Of a stretch of DNA of 64,000 nt, positions 55,110 through 64,000 are shown piece after piece. Where the stretch lies: assembly GCF_003966265.1 (NCBI RefSeq), contig NZ_RXNV01000001.1:868001-932000 (forward strand), in the 5' to 3' direction. The position numbers and the translations under genes were made by a program. How positions within the stretch are numbered: the stretch's first letter is position 1; each line of letters starts with the position of its first letter. The notes beneath the pieces were generated by a model. The model saw only the letters and a program-made list of their open reading frames with translations, searched no databases and was not told where the DNA came from. Source of the DNA: Shewanella atlantica. GTDB taxonomy: Bacteria; Pseudomonadota; Gammaproteobacteria; Enterobacterales; Shewanellaceae.

Positions 55110-55679
55110 TTACTTAGTTACACGAGCAACATATTCGCCGCTACGGGTATCGACACGAATAACATCACCAATTTGAATAAACAGCGGCACACGTACTAAA
55201 GCTCCCGTCACCAAGTTGGCCGGTTTTCCGCCCGTTCCCGCCGTATCGCCCTTAAGACCAGGGTCAGTTTCAGCCACTTCTAACTCGACAAAGTTAGGTG
55301 GTGTTACGGCAATTGGTCTTTCATTCCATAGCGTTAATGTGTATATCTGGCTTTCAACTAACCATTTCACGCAATCACCCATTGCTTTTTCATCGGCAGC
55401 AAGTTGTTCGAAGGTGTCATTATTCATGAAATGCCAAAACTCACCATCTGCATACAGATAGGCTAACTCTGGGTCGGTAACATCAGCCGCTTCAACCGTC
55501 TCACCTGACTTAAAGGTCTTCTCAATCACTTTACCTGACAGAAGTCTACGGATCTTTACCCGGTTAAATGACTGACCTTTGCCGGATTTAACTACCTCGT
55601 TTTCAATAATGCTACAAGGTTCGCCATCCAACATAAATTTAAGGCCACCCCTGAAATCGTTAGTGCTATAATTAGCCAT
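55110..55679 (-). CDS. efp: elongation factor P
   Basis: This is a 189-residue EF-P with three beta-barrel domains. The loop VVKSGKGQ carries Lys34, the residue modified by EpmA/Epm[30 protein letters not shown] and the terminal [17 protein letters not shown] are typical. It relieves ribosome stalling at proline runs. GAGGATAAG precedes the ATG. It is divergent from epmB. Confidence 0.96.
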   Translation of the reverse strand: MANYSTNDFRGGLKFMLDGEPCSIIENEVVKSGKGQSFNRVKIRRLLSGKVIEKTFKSGETVEAADVTDPELAYLYADGEFWHFMNNDTFEQLAADEKAMGDCVKWLVESQIYTLTLWNERPIAVTPPNFVELEVAETDPGLKGDTAGTGGKPANLVTGALVRVPLFIQIGDVIRVDTRSGEYVARVTK

Positions 55680-55716
55680 CTTATCCTCATTTATAAAATA
55701 TCGGCACTCTATCCTG

Positions 55717-56733
55717 ATGATACAAAGTATCGCCCCAACTTTGCAGTCCTGCTGGCAAAAAGAATTGGCTATGGCCGTAAGTAAGCCTGAAACATTGCTA
55801 AAAATCTTGTCAATCGAGCCTTCTTATTTCAATTCCAGCGATTTTGACGCACGAAAATTGTTTCCAGTTAAGGTCCCTCTTCCCTTTATCAATAAGATGG
55901 AAAAAGGAAACCCTAACGATCCTTTGCTTTTACAGGTCATGCCTGTACGCCAAGAGTTTCTCAAGGTGGCGGGATTTTATCAAGATCCGCTGCAAGAGCA
56001 AAGCAATCAACGACCAGGATTACTACATAAATATAAGTCCCGGGTGCTCATTCTGTTCCGGACTGGATGTGCGATAAATTGTCGATACTGCTTCAGGCGA
56101 CATTTTCCATATAAAAACAACCACCTGAACAAGCAGTCTCTATTGGAAACTCTCGACTACATCGCCAATGACAATAACATCAATGAAGTTATCCTCAGTG
56201 GTGGTGATCCCTTGATGGCTAATGATGACGCCATTGAGTGGTTTGTCGATCGGCTAGAAAAAATTCCGCGTATAATACGCTTACGACTCCATACCCGTCT
56301 ACCAGTGGTGATTCCTAACCGAATTACTGAACAGCTATGTCAACGTCTGTCCAGATCAAGGTTGCAGATTGTGATGGTAACTCATATCAATCATGGCAAT
56401 GAAATAGATCAAGTGCTGACAGAAAAATTAACTCAGCTAAAAAATGCAGGGGTAACTCTTCTAAATCAGGCTGTATTGCTAAAAGGTATCAATGATAGCT
56501 GCCAAGCTCAGGTTGATTTAAGTGAATCACTGTTTGCAGCGGGTATCTTACCCTACTACCTGCACTTACTGGACAAGGTTGAAGGAGCAAGCCACTTTCA
56601 TATTGAAGATAATGAGGCTAGCCAATTAATGCATCAGATGCTAATTGAGTTGCCAGGATTCCTGGTACCAAAGTTGGTACGAGAAAGCGGCGGTATGCAG
56701 AGCAAGACACCTATTGATTTGCATTTAGACTAG
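55717..56733 (+). CDS. epmB: EF-P beta-lysylation protein EpmB (lysine 2,3-aminomutase)
   Basis: This is a 338-residue radical SAM enzyme that converts (S)-lysine to (R)-beta-lysine for EF-P. The cluster motif CAINCRYC is at about 114-121, followed by ILSGGDPL for SAM and [13 protein letters not shown]-binding Lys is probably in the C-terminal [18 protein letters not shown]. The size is the short EpmB form, not the longer clostridial enzyme. It is 37 bp from efp, in the divergent orientation. Terminator follows. Confidence 0.94.
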   Translation: MIQSIAPTLQSCWQKELAMAVSKPETLLKILSIEPSYFNSSDFDARKLFPVKVPLPFINKMEKGNPNDPLLLQVMPVRQEFLKVAGFYQDPLQEQSNQRPGLLHKYKSRVLILFRTGCAINCRYCFRRHFPYKNNHLNKQSLLETLDYIANDNNINEVILSGGDPLMANDDAIEWFVDRLEKIPRIIRLRLHTRLPVVIPNRITEQLCQRLSRSRLQIVMVTHINHGNEIDQVLTEKLTQLKNAGVTLLNQAVLLKGINDSCQAQVDLSESLFAAGILPYYLHLLDKVEGASHFHIEDNEASQLMHQMLIELPGFLVPKLVRESGGMQSKTPIDLHLD

Positions 56734-56835
56734 CAGGTGTTTTTGTAACATAGGCTCTCGCACTACAGTCACACTATGCAGATAACTGGCGTACGTCAGA
56801 GTTGGTAGCAGTAAATGCAACTCCAGCAGAAAAGA

Positions 56836-56870
56836 GTGATGCACTATCAATGCATCACCTTGTTTTTTTT
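56836..56870 (+). terminator. intrinsic terminator after epmB
   Basis: GTGATGCA (56836-56843) and TGCATCAC (56851-56858) pair around a seven-base loop, followed after CTTG by eight T. Confidence 0.85.
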
Positions 56871-56960
56871 AGAAAAATATCGAACGGTTACCGTTTAGAT
56901 ATCGATAACCTCAACGAAAATCAAAATTACAGCAGTTATGAGTTAACAAAAGGCGACTCA

Positions 56961-57419
56961 TTAATGCAATTCTGAGAACAGCCCTGACAAGAAGGACTTC
57001 TCACAGTAATGGCACTTCAACTTTATATCGGATTTCGCTTGCTTAATATCGAAACGGCTATCGACGGGTTCGTTTAGACTAATACAGTTGCTATTAGGGC
57101 ATGTAAACACCCCTGTGATGCGTTCTGGTATAGCAACCTTAAACTTCTTAACGACTTCAAAGTTTTCAATGACATTAATGGTGGCTTTAGGTGCAAATAA
57201 AGCTAACTGATTCGCCTGATTCTGATCAAATACCGTATTTTCAATCTTGATCAAATCTTTACAGCTCCCATCATGACTCGGTAGGTTCAAACCTATACTG
57301 ATGCGCTGTAACCCTTCTGACAGCTCAAAAAACTTCAATATCTTAATACCCTGACCAGGTGAGATATGATCAATGACGGTACCATGCTCTATCGCTTCAA
57401 CTGTTAATTGCTTCTTCAT
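56961..57419 (-). CDS. pyrI: aspartate carbamoyltransferase regulatory chain PyrI
   Basis: This is a 152-residue allosteric subunit. The nucleotide-binding N-half has [20 protein letters not shown] and the C-half the four-Cys zinc site CPNSNC and CHYC. The ATG shares its A with the pyrB stop (TAATG), so translation is coupled. It binds CTP/ATP and links PyrB trimers. Confidence 0.96.
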   Translation of the reverse strand: MKKQLTVEAIEHGTVIDHISPGQGIKILKFFELSEGLQRISIGLNLPSHDGSCKDLIKIENTVFDQNQANQLALFAPKATINVIENFEVVKKFKVAIPERITGVFTCPNSNCISLNEPVDSRFDIKQAKSDIKLKCHYCEKSFLSGLFSELH

Positions 57420-58351
57420 TACTGGTCTCCAAACTTATTGGTCAACACCAAAGCAAGCAAAGCTTGACGGGCATATACACCATTTTCAGCTTGTTGGAAA
57501 TAATAGGCATAAGGCGTGTTATCTACGTCTGTTGTTATCTCATCTACCCTAGGTAGTGGGTGCAATACCCTGAGGTTATCCTTCACTCCTTCGAGCATCT
57601 CTGCGGTCAAGATAAAACTCGACTTCATATGCTGATACTCGGTCTCATCAAAACGTTCCTTTTGAACGCGCGTCATATAAAGAATATCTAAACTGTTCAC
57701 GATAGGGTCTAACGTATCGTGTATCGTATATTTACAACCAGCCGCATCGAGCTCATCAATAATGTAATCAGGCATAGACAGGACACTCGGAGCGATAAAG
57801 TGAAACTCACAATTAAACAGCGCCAAAGCCTGCGTTAATGAGTGGACTGTGCGTCCATATTTAAGATCGCCAACAAAAGCCACCTGAAGTTTATCTAGGG
57901 TTCCCTGTGTCTCGTAGATAGTGAAGAGGTCGAGTAGAGTCTGAGTTGGATGCTGGTTAGAACCATCCCCACCATTAATAACCGGTACCGAGGAAAACTC
58001 ACTTGCGAGTCTAGCCGCCCCCTCTTGGTTATGGCGTATAAAAAATGCATCACAATAGGAGGAGATCACTTTTACCGAGTCAGCAAGCGTTTCCCCTTTC
58101 TTTCCCAATGAAGTATTACCACTATCAGGAAAACCGATAATGTCTCCTCCTAACCTATTTACTGCCGTCTCAAAAGAGAGCCGCGTACGTGTAGAGGCTT
58201 CAAAAAAACAACTTGCGATGACTTTATTTTTCAACAAATCGGGGGAAGGATATTGTTTCAATTGTTTTGCTGTAGAAACAATGAGTTCAAGTTCTGAACG
58301 AGAAAGATTAGATATTGATATTATATCTTTATTATATAGGGGGTTACTCAT
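57419..58351 (-). CDS. pyrB: aspartate carbamoyltransferase catalytic chain PyrB
   Basis: This is a 310-residue catalytic subunit for the first committed step of pyrimidine synthesis. Carbamoyl-phosphate residues are in [13 protein letters not shown], the mobile loop in [19 protein letters not shown], and the substrate sites in [16 protein letters not shown] and [14 protein letters not shown] precedes the ATG. A TATAAT lies upstream at 58391-58396 on the same strand. Confidence 0.96.
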   Translation of the reverse strand: MSNPLYNKDIISISNLSRSELELIVSTAKQLKQYPSPDLLKNKVIASCFFEASTRTRLSFETAVNRLGGDIIGFPDSGNTSLGKKGETLADSVKVISSYCDAFFIRHNQEGAARLASEFSSVPVINGGDGSNQHPTQTLLDLFTIYETQGTLDKLQVAFVGDLKYGRTVHSLTQALALFNCEFHFIAPSVLSMPDYIIDELDAAGCKYTIHDTLDPIVNSLDILYMTRVQKERFDETEYQHMKSSFILTAEMLEGVKDNLRVLHPLPRVDEITTDVDNTPYAYYFQQAENGVYARQALLALVLTNKFGDQ

Positions 58352-58890
58352 TCTTGCAGTGTCCTTGTCCGATGATTAAATCGGAAAAGAATTATACCGT
58401 TTTCCCCTTGTTGAGTATAGATATATAGCCCCTGATACAAGAGATTTATTTTGGTAGGGCAAAGCCATTGATTTAACGGAAGAATAAACCGTTCACTCAA
58501 CTACCCCAGTTCTTTTGAATCAATTTCACCTAAGTTTCTTGCAAAGGATAACTTTTTGAGTGAATAACAACTCTCCCCCCCACCAAACTTGATGTAGTAG
58601 CCATTTGGAAACTGGACGTTCGTAGATACTCAAGTGCACAGAATATGGCAGGAAAGCAGACCTGAAGATTAAAGCAATAACAGCTGGGCTCTCCAGAGAG
58701 AAACTAGAGAGAGCCCACTTTTAGGGGATCACAACAGAGGAGGCTGGCACCATCATAAAGCACACAAATTTTGCCGAGTTCGTCTTCAAAACTAAACCTT
58801 ATGTGAAGCCGACTTAATTTGCAGCATGTAATAAAATAGCCGTGCTCATCAAAGGTCACGGCCACACCTCCCTATCACGTTAAGGGATAC
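58352..58890. other. pyrB upstream region and downstream spacer of the chemoreceptor gene
   Basis: Next to pyrB there is a -10 like TATAAT at 58391-58396 (minus) inside a GGAAAA/TTTTCC hairpin (58383-58404), possibly promoter or attenuator. At 58685-58717 TGGGCTCTC and GAGAGCCCA pair as a terminator-like hairpin. Bases 58744-58836 are the DUF393 relic. No intact ORF. Confidence 0.5.
58744..58836 (-). pseudogene. relic of the 5' end and promoter of a DUF393 gene
   Basis: This region aligns with 53539-53631. On the minus strand it retains the first codons (AAGACG, then AAAATTTGTGTGCTTTATGATG), i.e. KIC VLYDGA, but the ATG has become TTG, one base is lost and the frame ends after the first Cys region. 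Upstream TTTGCAGCATGT-ATAAAA is shared too. It is not a gene now. Confidence 0.8.
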
Positions 58891-60783
58891 TTAAGGCTGA
58901 CTTCCAAGCTTAAATTGGCTCACTATACCATTTAAGCTATTCGCCATTCCGCCCAGCTCTTGTGCGAGTTCCGTAGTGCTATCGGAGTGCTTATTTGTCT
59001 CTTTTGCCGAATCATTGATCTCAAGGACACTCTGGTTAATCTCCGCCGCAACCTGAGTCTGCTGCTCTGACGCCGTGGCAATCTGATCATTCATATTTAG
59101 AATAACTGAAACAGAAGTCGTTATTTGTGCCAGAGATTGATTCGCTTCCTCCGTCTTTGTCGAAGTCAGTCGAGCAAGCTGAGCGTTCGTACCCATCTTT
59201 TCTACCGCTTTTTTAGCCTCTGTCTGTAGTTTTTCTATCATTTCAGAGATCTCATTGGCACTCTCTTGTGTACGGCTTGCAAGACTTCTAACTTCATCTG
59301 CCACTACCGCGAAACCTCGACCTTGCTCACCGGCCCGTGCCGCTTCAATTGCTGCATTTAAAGCCAAAAGATTAGTCTGATCGGCAATGCCTTTAATCAC
59401 ATCGAGAATGCTACCAATATTGACAGTTTCGGCCTCAACGTTTTCGATGACATGGGTGACATCATTCATCTCATTGACCAGTGAACGGATATTGGCATTC
59501 ATATCCTCTACCACCTTCATTCCAACCTCGGAATGCTCGTTAGCCCCCTGGGCCGACTCAGCCGCTTGCAGTGCACTTCGTGCCACTTCATCGACTGTGG
59601 AGGTCATTTCGTTCATCGCCGCCGAAGTCTGTTCGAGCTGCACAGTTTGTGCCTTTGAGCCGTCACTCATCGTCTCTGCTGACGATGAAAGGGAGACGGA
59701 GGAGCGATTAAGTTCACCTGTCGTTTCATTGATATTGGTGACTATGACCCTAAGGTTCTTTGTCATGGCGATCACATTGCCATAAATACCTTCCTCCAGC
59801 CCGGAGGAGGATAGATCCATACTCAAATCACCATCTGCCACTTGCTTAACAATATTTGAGATATCCAACGGTTCCCCGCCGATAGGTTTGTAGATAAGAC
59901 GAATAACCATCCAGTACATAATGAGCATGAGCGCAACCAGGCAGATGACAATCAAGATAAGAGCGTCATACAGATTATTCATGCTGGCTGCTTCTATTTT
60001 CTTCACAGCTTCATAGCTAGCCACAGTCCAGTTACGAACCTTCAGCTTACTACTTGTAACGAAGTAATCGCCCAAACCGGGAGCAGTGTAAGTCATCGAC
60101 TTGTTTGATTCAGATATCACCTTGTATTGCGGGCGTATCTCAAATATGTTTTTACCAATATTATCTTTATCCTCACTCGATAAAATATAGCCATCGCTGC
60201 GGTAGACGAACATCTGGTTCTTACTGGTAAGAGAGGCGGCGAAATCACTGAATAACTTAACGGGGATGTTAATTAACACGACCCCGGAAGTTCGCCCTTG
60301 ATGCATAATAGGCACAGAAAGGCCAAACACTTCGACGTTCTTAGTTACATCCACAAAAGACCTTGAAACGACGTAATGCTCACCTTCAAAGATTTTCAAA
60401 AACCACTCACGCTTAGCCGTGATCGCATTGAAGTTAGCCACAACCTTACCATCACTAATCAGGGTGCCATCTTTCAAGCCCAGATAGATACCCGCCTCCC
60501 CTTTGACTGTCCTAGCAATCTGCTCAACCGTGATGTTTGCTCGTTCAAGATCGAGCTCGCCATTTTCGTCGAAGAAGAATGCGGCAGAGTCGATCACATC
60601 GAAAAAACGCATTAACTTTTCATCTAATGCCTGAGCCACCAGCTTAGACTGTGTTTCAACCTTTTCCTGGTAACTGGCTTGACTAAACTCTGCAAAATTC
60701 TGATAAGCAACAATTGATACGAGGAGCACCATAAAAAATGATAACGAAGTGAACAGCCCGGTTATTTTGTGTTTAAGCAGCAT
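58891..60783 (-). CDS. methyl-accepting chemotaxis protein
   Basis: This has 630 residues from the ATG at 60783; a TTG at 60816 is also in frame and the ribosome site is weak in either case. A membrane segment (about 7-27), a dCACHE-like periplasmic domain (30-275), a second membrane segment (about 278-300) and HAMP are followed by the methyl-accepting signalling domain with the hairpin tip [32 protein letters not shown]. It senses an unknown ligand and signals to CheA. The gene lies between rsgA and the DUF393 relic, so it may have been inserted there. Confidence 0.9.
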   Translation of the reverse strand: MLLKHKITGLFTSLSFFMVLLVSIVAYQNFAEFSQASYQEKVETQSKLVAQALDEKLMRFFDVIDSAAFFFDENGELDLERANITVEQIARTVKGEAGIYLGLKDGTLISDGKVVANFNAITAKREWFLKIFEGEHYVVSRSFVDVTKNVEVFGLSVPIMHQGRTSGVVLINIPVKLFSDFAASLTSKNQMFVYRSDGYILSSEDKDNIGKNIFEIRPQYKVISESNKSMTYTAPGLGDYFVTSSKLKVRNWTVASYEAVKKIEAASMNNLYDALILIVICLVALMLIMYWMVIRLIYKPIGGEPLDISNIVKQVADGDLSMDLSSSGLEEGIYGNVIAMTKNLRVIVTNINETTGELNRSSVSLSSSAETMSDGSKAQTVQLEQTSAAMNEMTSTVDEVARSALQAAESAQGANEHSEVGMKVVEDMNANIRSLVNEMNDVTHVIENVEAETVNIGSILDVIKGIADQTNLLALNAAIEAARAGEQGRGFAVVADEVRSLASRTQESANEISEMIEKLQTEAKKAVEKMGTNAQLARLTSTKTEEANQSLAQITTSVSVILNMNDQIATASEQQTQVAAEINQSVLEINDSAKETNKHSDSTTELAQELGGMANSLNGIVSQFKLGSQP

Positions 60784-61130
60784 AGATATTTCAGTCCATA
60801 TTTTAAGATCAAGCAATCAGTGATGTTTCACCGAGTCATCACTGTAGAGATCAGAAAAACCTCATTTCAGTTACATGTTAAGATACAAGTGGGATTCATA
60901 GTGAGCAATGTATTTGAGCCAGAGTTTTGAAGCATTCAGCAACGAAGAAAACATGTGCAAGCCCGGTCCACTTATGGAATTAATTCCAAACGGATAAACA
61001 GGTCAAAGACAAGAGGTACAAAGAGAACTTAAATACAAGGGCTGCGGATATCAGGGCTAGGAGCATGAACTATCGATGTGAAAAAAACCAAACAAAGAGA
61101 GGCCATTGGGACAATAGCCTCTCTTATTAA
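60784..61130. other. rsgA-chemoreceptor spacer
   Basis: This spacer carries the rsgA terminator (61096-61124) and otherwise only AT-rich leader DNA of the chemoreceptor gene. No ORF is supported. Confidence 0.5.
61096..61124 (-). terminator. rsgA terminator
   Basis: AGAGAGGCCATTG and CAATAGCCTCTCT form a 13-bp stem with one mismatch and a three-base loop; on the minus strand it is followed by TTGTTTGG and seven T. Confidence 0.85.
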
Positions 61131-62294
61131 CTAGCCCCGCTTATTGGATCTCGAGCTATCCTGTATGCGTTTATATAGCTTACTTTGACTGCGTCCCTGG
61201 GCACGTTTCTCGGCGATACTGGCACCATTTAGTGCCTGTTCGCGCAGCAGTTTTTGATAACTGATGAGGCGGCGCTCACTCAAGTTGCCCGATGAGATAG
61301 CAGCTTGTACCGCGCAGCCCGGCTCTTCTTGATGCTGGCAGTCGCCGAAACGGCACCGCTCGGCTAAGCTAACCAGCTCAGAGAAGGTGTCATTAACTCC
61401 ATCTTCGCAATCCGCCAGTTGTAGCTCGCGCATACCCGGCGTATCTAGCAATAGACCACCACTTGGCATCAGATGCAGGGAGCGTCCCGTGGTCGTGTGT
61501 CGTCCCTTACTGTCATCGGCTCTAACGCCAGATGTGCTCTGCTCAGCTTGACCGAGTAAGGTGTTAACTAAGGTCGACTTACCCACACCGGACGAGCCTA
61601 TCAGTGCCACCGTTTTACCCATGCAGCAGTAACTCTCTAACGCCTGCACGCTGTCATTTTCCAGACCATTGACAGTTTCAATCAACAAGTTACTGTCCAA
61701 TGCCCTGAGTTGCTCGGTATAGGCACTAATATCATCACAGAGATCTTGTTTGGTCAGCACCACTACAGGTGTGACTTTAGCGTCATTGACCAACGCCAGA
61801 TATCGTTCGATACGGTTGATATTAAAGTCGTGATTAAGCGATGAGACTATAAATACCCAGTCCAGATTCGATGCTATAAGTTGCCGCTCAGACCTGCACC
61901 CCGCCGCCTTGCGACTGAACAGTGAATCACGTTCAAACAGATGTAAAAAGCGATCCTGTTCATCGAGTAGTAGCCAGTCACCTACTGTCATAGGCGGGAG
62001 GTCACTCTTGATAGCTAAACTGGTTTCCCCCAGCTCGGTTAACAAGCCGTACTGACCACGGTGGTGGGCAGAGATTCGCGCCACTCTGCCGTCTTGAAAC
62101 TCCTGCTCAGCTAACTGACGCTGAAAATGAGCACGCCAACCCATCTGCGACAGGCTTAACTTATCTGAACGTTCAACAACTTCTCTGTCAACAGAGTGCA
62201 CGACAGCAGATTCCGGCTTAGCTGGCTCGGCTTGTAGTGTTGTAACGGTTTTTTTAGTGGAACGGATAGAGGCGAAACGATTTGATTTTGTCAT
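61131..62294 (-). CDS. rsgA: ribosome small subunit GTPase RsgA
   Basis: This is a 387-residue circularly permuted GTPase for late 30S maturation. An N-terminal OB fold (about 60-120) is followed by the G4 motif TKQD, then G1 GSSGVGKST, G2 around GRHTTTG and G3 DTPGM. The zinc finger is CRFGDCQHQEEPGC near 328-341, and the basic tail ends SNKRG. The N-terminal extension of about 40 residues is low in conservation. A relic of a second copy's tail lies at 53672-53765. Confidence 0.95.
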   Translation of the reverse strand: MTKSNRFASIRSTKKTVTTLQAEPAKPESAVVHSVDREVVERSDKLSLSQMGWRAHFQRQLAEQEFQDGRVARISAHHRGQYGLLTELGETSLAIKSDLPPMTVGDWLLLDEQDRFLHLFERDSLFSRKAAGCRSERQLIASNLDWVFIVSSLNHDFNINRIERYLALVNDAKVTPVVVLTKQDLCDDISAYTEQLRALDSNLLIETVNGLENDSVQALESYCCMGKTVALIGSSGVGKSTLVNTLLGQAEQSTSGVRADDSKGRHTTTGRSLHLMPSGGLLLDTPGMRELQLADCEDGVNDTFSELVSLAERCRFGDCQHQEEPGCAVQAAISSGNLSERRLISYQKLLREQALNGASIAEKRAQGRSQSKLYKRIQDSSRSNKRG

Positions 62295-62661
62295 ATTGAC
62301 CCCAGCGCAAAGCGCCTGAATATTTCATTCTGGGATTCTTAAACTTATAAGGTCCCGGTAAAAGTGAACATCACTACCGGACAGATGCAGGTTTAACTTA
62401 AGTGGAAGCCACTCTGGCAACTTAGGTTAGTTAACTTGCTGTGTTTGCCCGGTAAAGGGAAACGACAATCATCAAATACTCCTTGGATTAGCTATTAGTT
62501 TGAATTCAACCAATGACTAATTTACCAGCAAGCAAGCCGGCTTACCAGTGCCATCTCACACTTAAAGAAAGTTGATGCGCGAAGGTTGTGAAATTATATT
62601 GATTTAAATCTGACAGAACATGAGACATAATATGTCGAATCATTTAAGTTAAGGATAATAA
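62295..62661. other. spacer upstream of rsgA and of the small membrane protein gene
   Basis: I see no ORF, repeat or clear promoter in this 367-bp divergent spacer, other than AAGGAT at 62652-62657, the ribosome site of the next gene. Confidence 0.4.
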
Positions 62662-62919
62662 ATGAGATTCATCGCTTTTTTCGTGCAGTCATTATTGTGG
62701 TTATCCATTGCATGCTCACCAACACTCATAGGCGCTTTTATCGGCGTCATGATCAGCCTGCAATCGGGAGAGATATACTCATTAAACGTACCGCTATGGG
62801 CTGCGGTAGGATTTCTCATCGGCGCTTACTGGGCTGAGCATGTCAGAAAAACTATAGGTTTATCGGTATTTTTCGGCCGACTGATTGGTGCAAGGGATAT
62901 CCCAAAAAACACCAAGTAA
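62662..62919 (+). CDS. small membrane protein
   Basis: This is an 85-residue protein with two hydrophobic segments (about 5-31 and 43-60), a Gly-rich AFIGVMISL turn and a basic C-terminus. AAGGATAATAA precedes the ATG, so translation is likely. I do not recognise the family. Single gene. Confidence 0.6.
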   Translation: MRFIAFFVQSLLWLSIACSPTLIGAFIGVMISLQSGEIYSLNVPLWAAVGFLIGAYWAEHVRKTIGLSVFFGRLIGARDIPKNTK

Positions 62920-63371
62920 TCGGGTTGATGATTTTCTATCTCACCTAGATGCCTTGAAGCTCGCCACATCATTGCGGGCTATCGCTTGCACAGGGCTTAT
63001 GTGTAAGTAATCTATCGGTACGCTGGCTATTAATTTCATAAGAGCATACCTAGGCGCTCTGCGATTTCAAACAACATCCCTGCTTAAAAGCCTGTTAGGC
63101 CTCCATGCCTCTTGCTCGAAGAGCATCACTAAGTGATACCTCGCCATGAAATCGAGGTTTTCGATCTCACTTACACCGGGTAATTTGTCTCTTAGATTAT
63201 CTTTACTCTTGGTTTCTATAACCACAATGGTCGTTGCTTCACAGAAATTTTACGGGCTCGCGGTTAAAATCGTTGCAAATATGTTGCACTAGGCAACTGA
63301 ATTGGTTGGTTGTCAGTGAGTGAACTAAGCTGTTCAACAGACTAAATTGTTAAGTTTTTTGAAGGATTATT
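62920..63371. other. spacer with dispersed repeat family 2
   Basis: The central part (63000-63175) is the second copy of the repeat at 10110-10275. The right part, AT-rich, must carry the promoter of the solute-binding protein gene. Confidence 0.5.
63000..63175 (+). repeat. dispersed repeat family 2, copy 2
   Basis: This shares the ordered blocks TCGGTACGCTG, CGCTCTGCG, TTTCAAACAA, TTAAAAGCC, CATGCCTC and GCTCGAAGAG with 10110-10275, and has its own small hairpin TCACTAAGTGA (63126-63136) at the position of CACCTAGTG. The hairpin base pairs are conserved while the sequence changes. Confidence 0.7.
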
Positions 63372-64000
63372 TTGTACAAACTCACAAAAATTCTGCTATC
63401 GATCGGATGTATATTTTGTTTACTTCCAACAATAGGCACTGCAAAAGAATCATTAAAGATTACGCTAATGGTTTCTAGTGCCGACCAGAGAAGCACTTTT
63501 TTTAATAAGATTAAAGAGTTTGAGAAGGAACATCCAGAAATTGAGGTTACACGTAGAGAGATAGGACAAGAAACTTATAAAGCAGCAATTGAAGGATGGC
63601 TTCATTCCAAGAAATTCCACAGTGATGTCTTGTTTTGGTTTGCGGGAGCAAAACTCGATGAGTTTGTGTCAAAAGAATGGGTAGAGCCGATTGACGACAT
63701 ATGGAAAAAACAAAATTGGGATAAAGAATTTTCTAAAACTTTCAAAACCGCTGTTACCACTCACGATAAAACCTACGGTCTCCCGATATCTTATTATCAA
63801 TGGGGATTCTACTATCGGAAGTCGATTTTTAGACAACATAATCTCCGACCTCCTCAGACTTGGAAAGAGTTTATTCAAGTAGGGGAAACCCTGAAAGCGA
63901 ATAATATCGTTCCTATTGCGCTAGGCTCTAAGGACCGTTGGGCTGCTGCCGGTTGGTTTGATTATTTGAATCTCCGCATCAATGGTTTACCCTTCCACCA
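63372..64000 (+). CDS. extracellular solute-binding protein, family 1 (partial, N-terminal part)
   Basis: The frame starts at a TTG at 63372, five bases after AAGGA, and remains open to the right edge, giving about 209 residues. A signal peptide (LTKILLSIGCIFCLLPTIGTA) is followed by SLKITLMVSS, YKAAIEGWLHSKKFHSDVLFWFAG, VEPIDDIW and GLPISYYQWGFYYRKSIF, typical of sugar-type ABC binding proteins. It has low GC compared with most genes here. It may belong to a transporter or to a sensor kinase system outside the window; the C-terminal half is not seen. Confidence 0.82.
   Translation, partial: MYKLTKILLSIGCIFCLLPTIGTAKESLKITLMVSSADQRSTFFNKIKEFEKEHPEIEVTRREIGQETYKAAIEGWLHSKKFHSDVLFWFAGAKLDEFVSKEWVEPIDDIWKKQNWDKEFSKTFKTAVTTHDKTYGLPISYYQWGFYYRKSIFRQHNLRPPQTWKEFIQVGETLKANNIVPIALGSKDRWAAAGWFDYLNLRINGLPFH

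Noticed and set aside
58383..58404. E. coli-type pyrBI attenuator with U-rich leader peptide
   Set aside because: No leader peptide frame followed by a terminator with a T-run precedes pyrB; only a small hairpin overlapping a -10 box is seen.
63669..63882. Short frames on both strands within the solute-binding protein gene
   Set aside because: They overlap the conserved coding frame that starts at the TTG at 63372.

Overview
The window looks like the chromosome of a marine gammaproteobacterium, most likely Shewanella. That reading comes from gene content and order (lptFG divergent from pepA, an epmA-efp-epmB cluster, a TorF-type porin, a GlyGly-CTERM protease, several gammaproteobacterial DUFs) and from AT-rich, repeat-bearing spacers. 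The genus is inferred from protein resemblance, not from a marker gene. I see no tRNA, rRNA, CRISPR array, transposase or integrase.

Bases 1-10 kb and 16.4-21.7 kb hold a polyamine and beta-alanine catabolic locus. On the minus strand a run reads puuD, puuA, potF, potG, potH, potI, puuB (puuB is cut by the left edge), with the repressor gene puuR upstream. A second PuuB-like oxidase diverges from puuR. After 6 kb of other genes come puuC (minus) and a divergent unit: omega-amino acid:pyruvate transaminase, CoA-acylating semialdehyde dehydrogenase and a cupin. Together they could import putrescine, take it through the gamma-glutamyl pathway to GABA, and take omega-amino acids such as beta-alanine to acetyl-CoA. 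Sequences resembling the E. coli PuuR operator lie in both divergent promoters, including a head-to-head pair at 18228-18268.

Between the two halves (10-16 kb) are two acetyltransferase genes in a small integron-cassette-like arrangement without an integrase, a CYTH-domain gene, a nucleoside hydrolase plus ribokinase pair for ribonucleoside salvage, and an SDF-family symporter.

From 21.8 to 33 kb there are a porin, small membrane or lipoprotein genes, a DUF368 carrier-lipid translocase, a MarR regulator facing a membrane protein across a perfect 16-bp-arm palindrome, a secreted reprolysin-like metalloprotease with lipoprotein and two-component system downstream, and an FKBP isomerase. From 33 to 47 kb there are two M24 peptidases flanking a ROK kinase and an MFS transporter, an EAL response regulator, an RhlE-type helicase, a flotillin/YqiJ pair and an M32 carboxypeptidase. 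From 47 to 64 kb are lptF-lptG, pepA, a DCC thiol oxidoreductase, the EF-P lysylation cluster, pyrBI, a chemoreceptor, rsgA and the start of a solute-binding protein.

The most informative noncoding structure is: three copies of a MITE-like repeat; a second dispersed repeat family with two copies; reciprocal gene fragments showing that an rsgA-DCC segment was once duplicated and then decayed in complementary ways; a decayed copy of the 3' end of the nucleoside hydrolase gene; and the attC-like sites at 10.4-11.0 kb.
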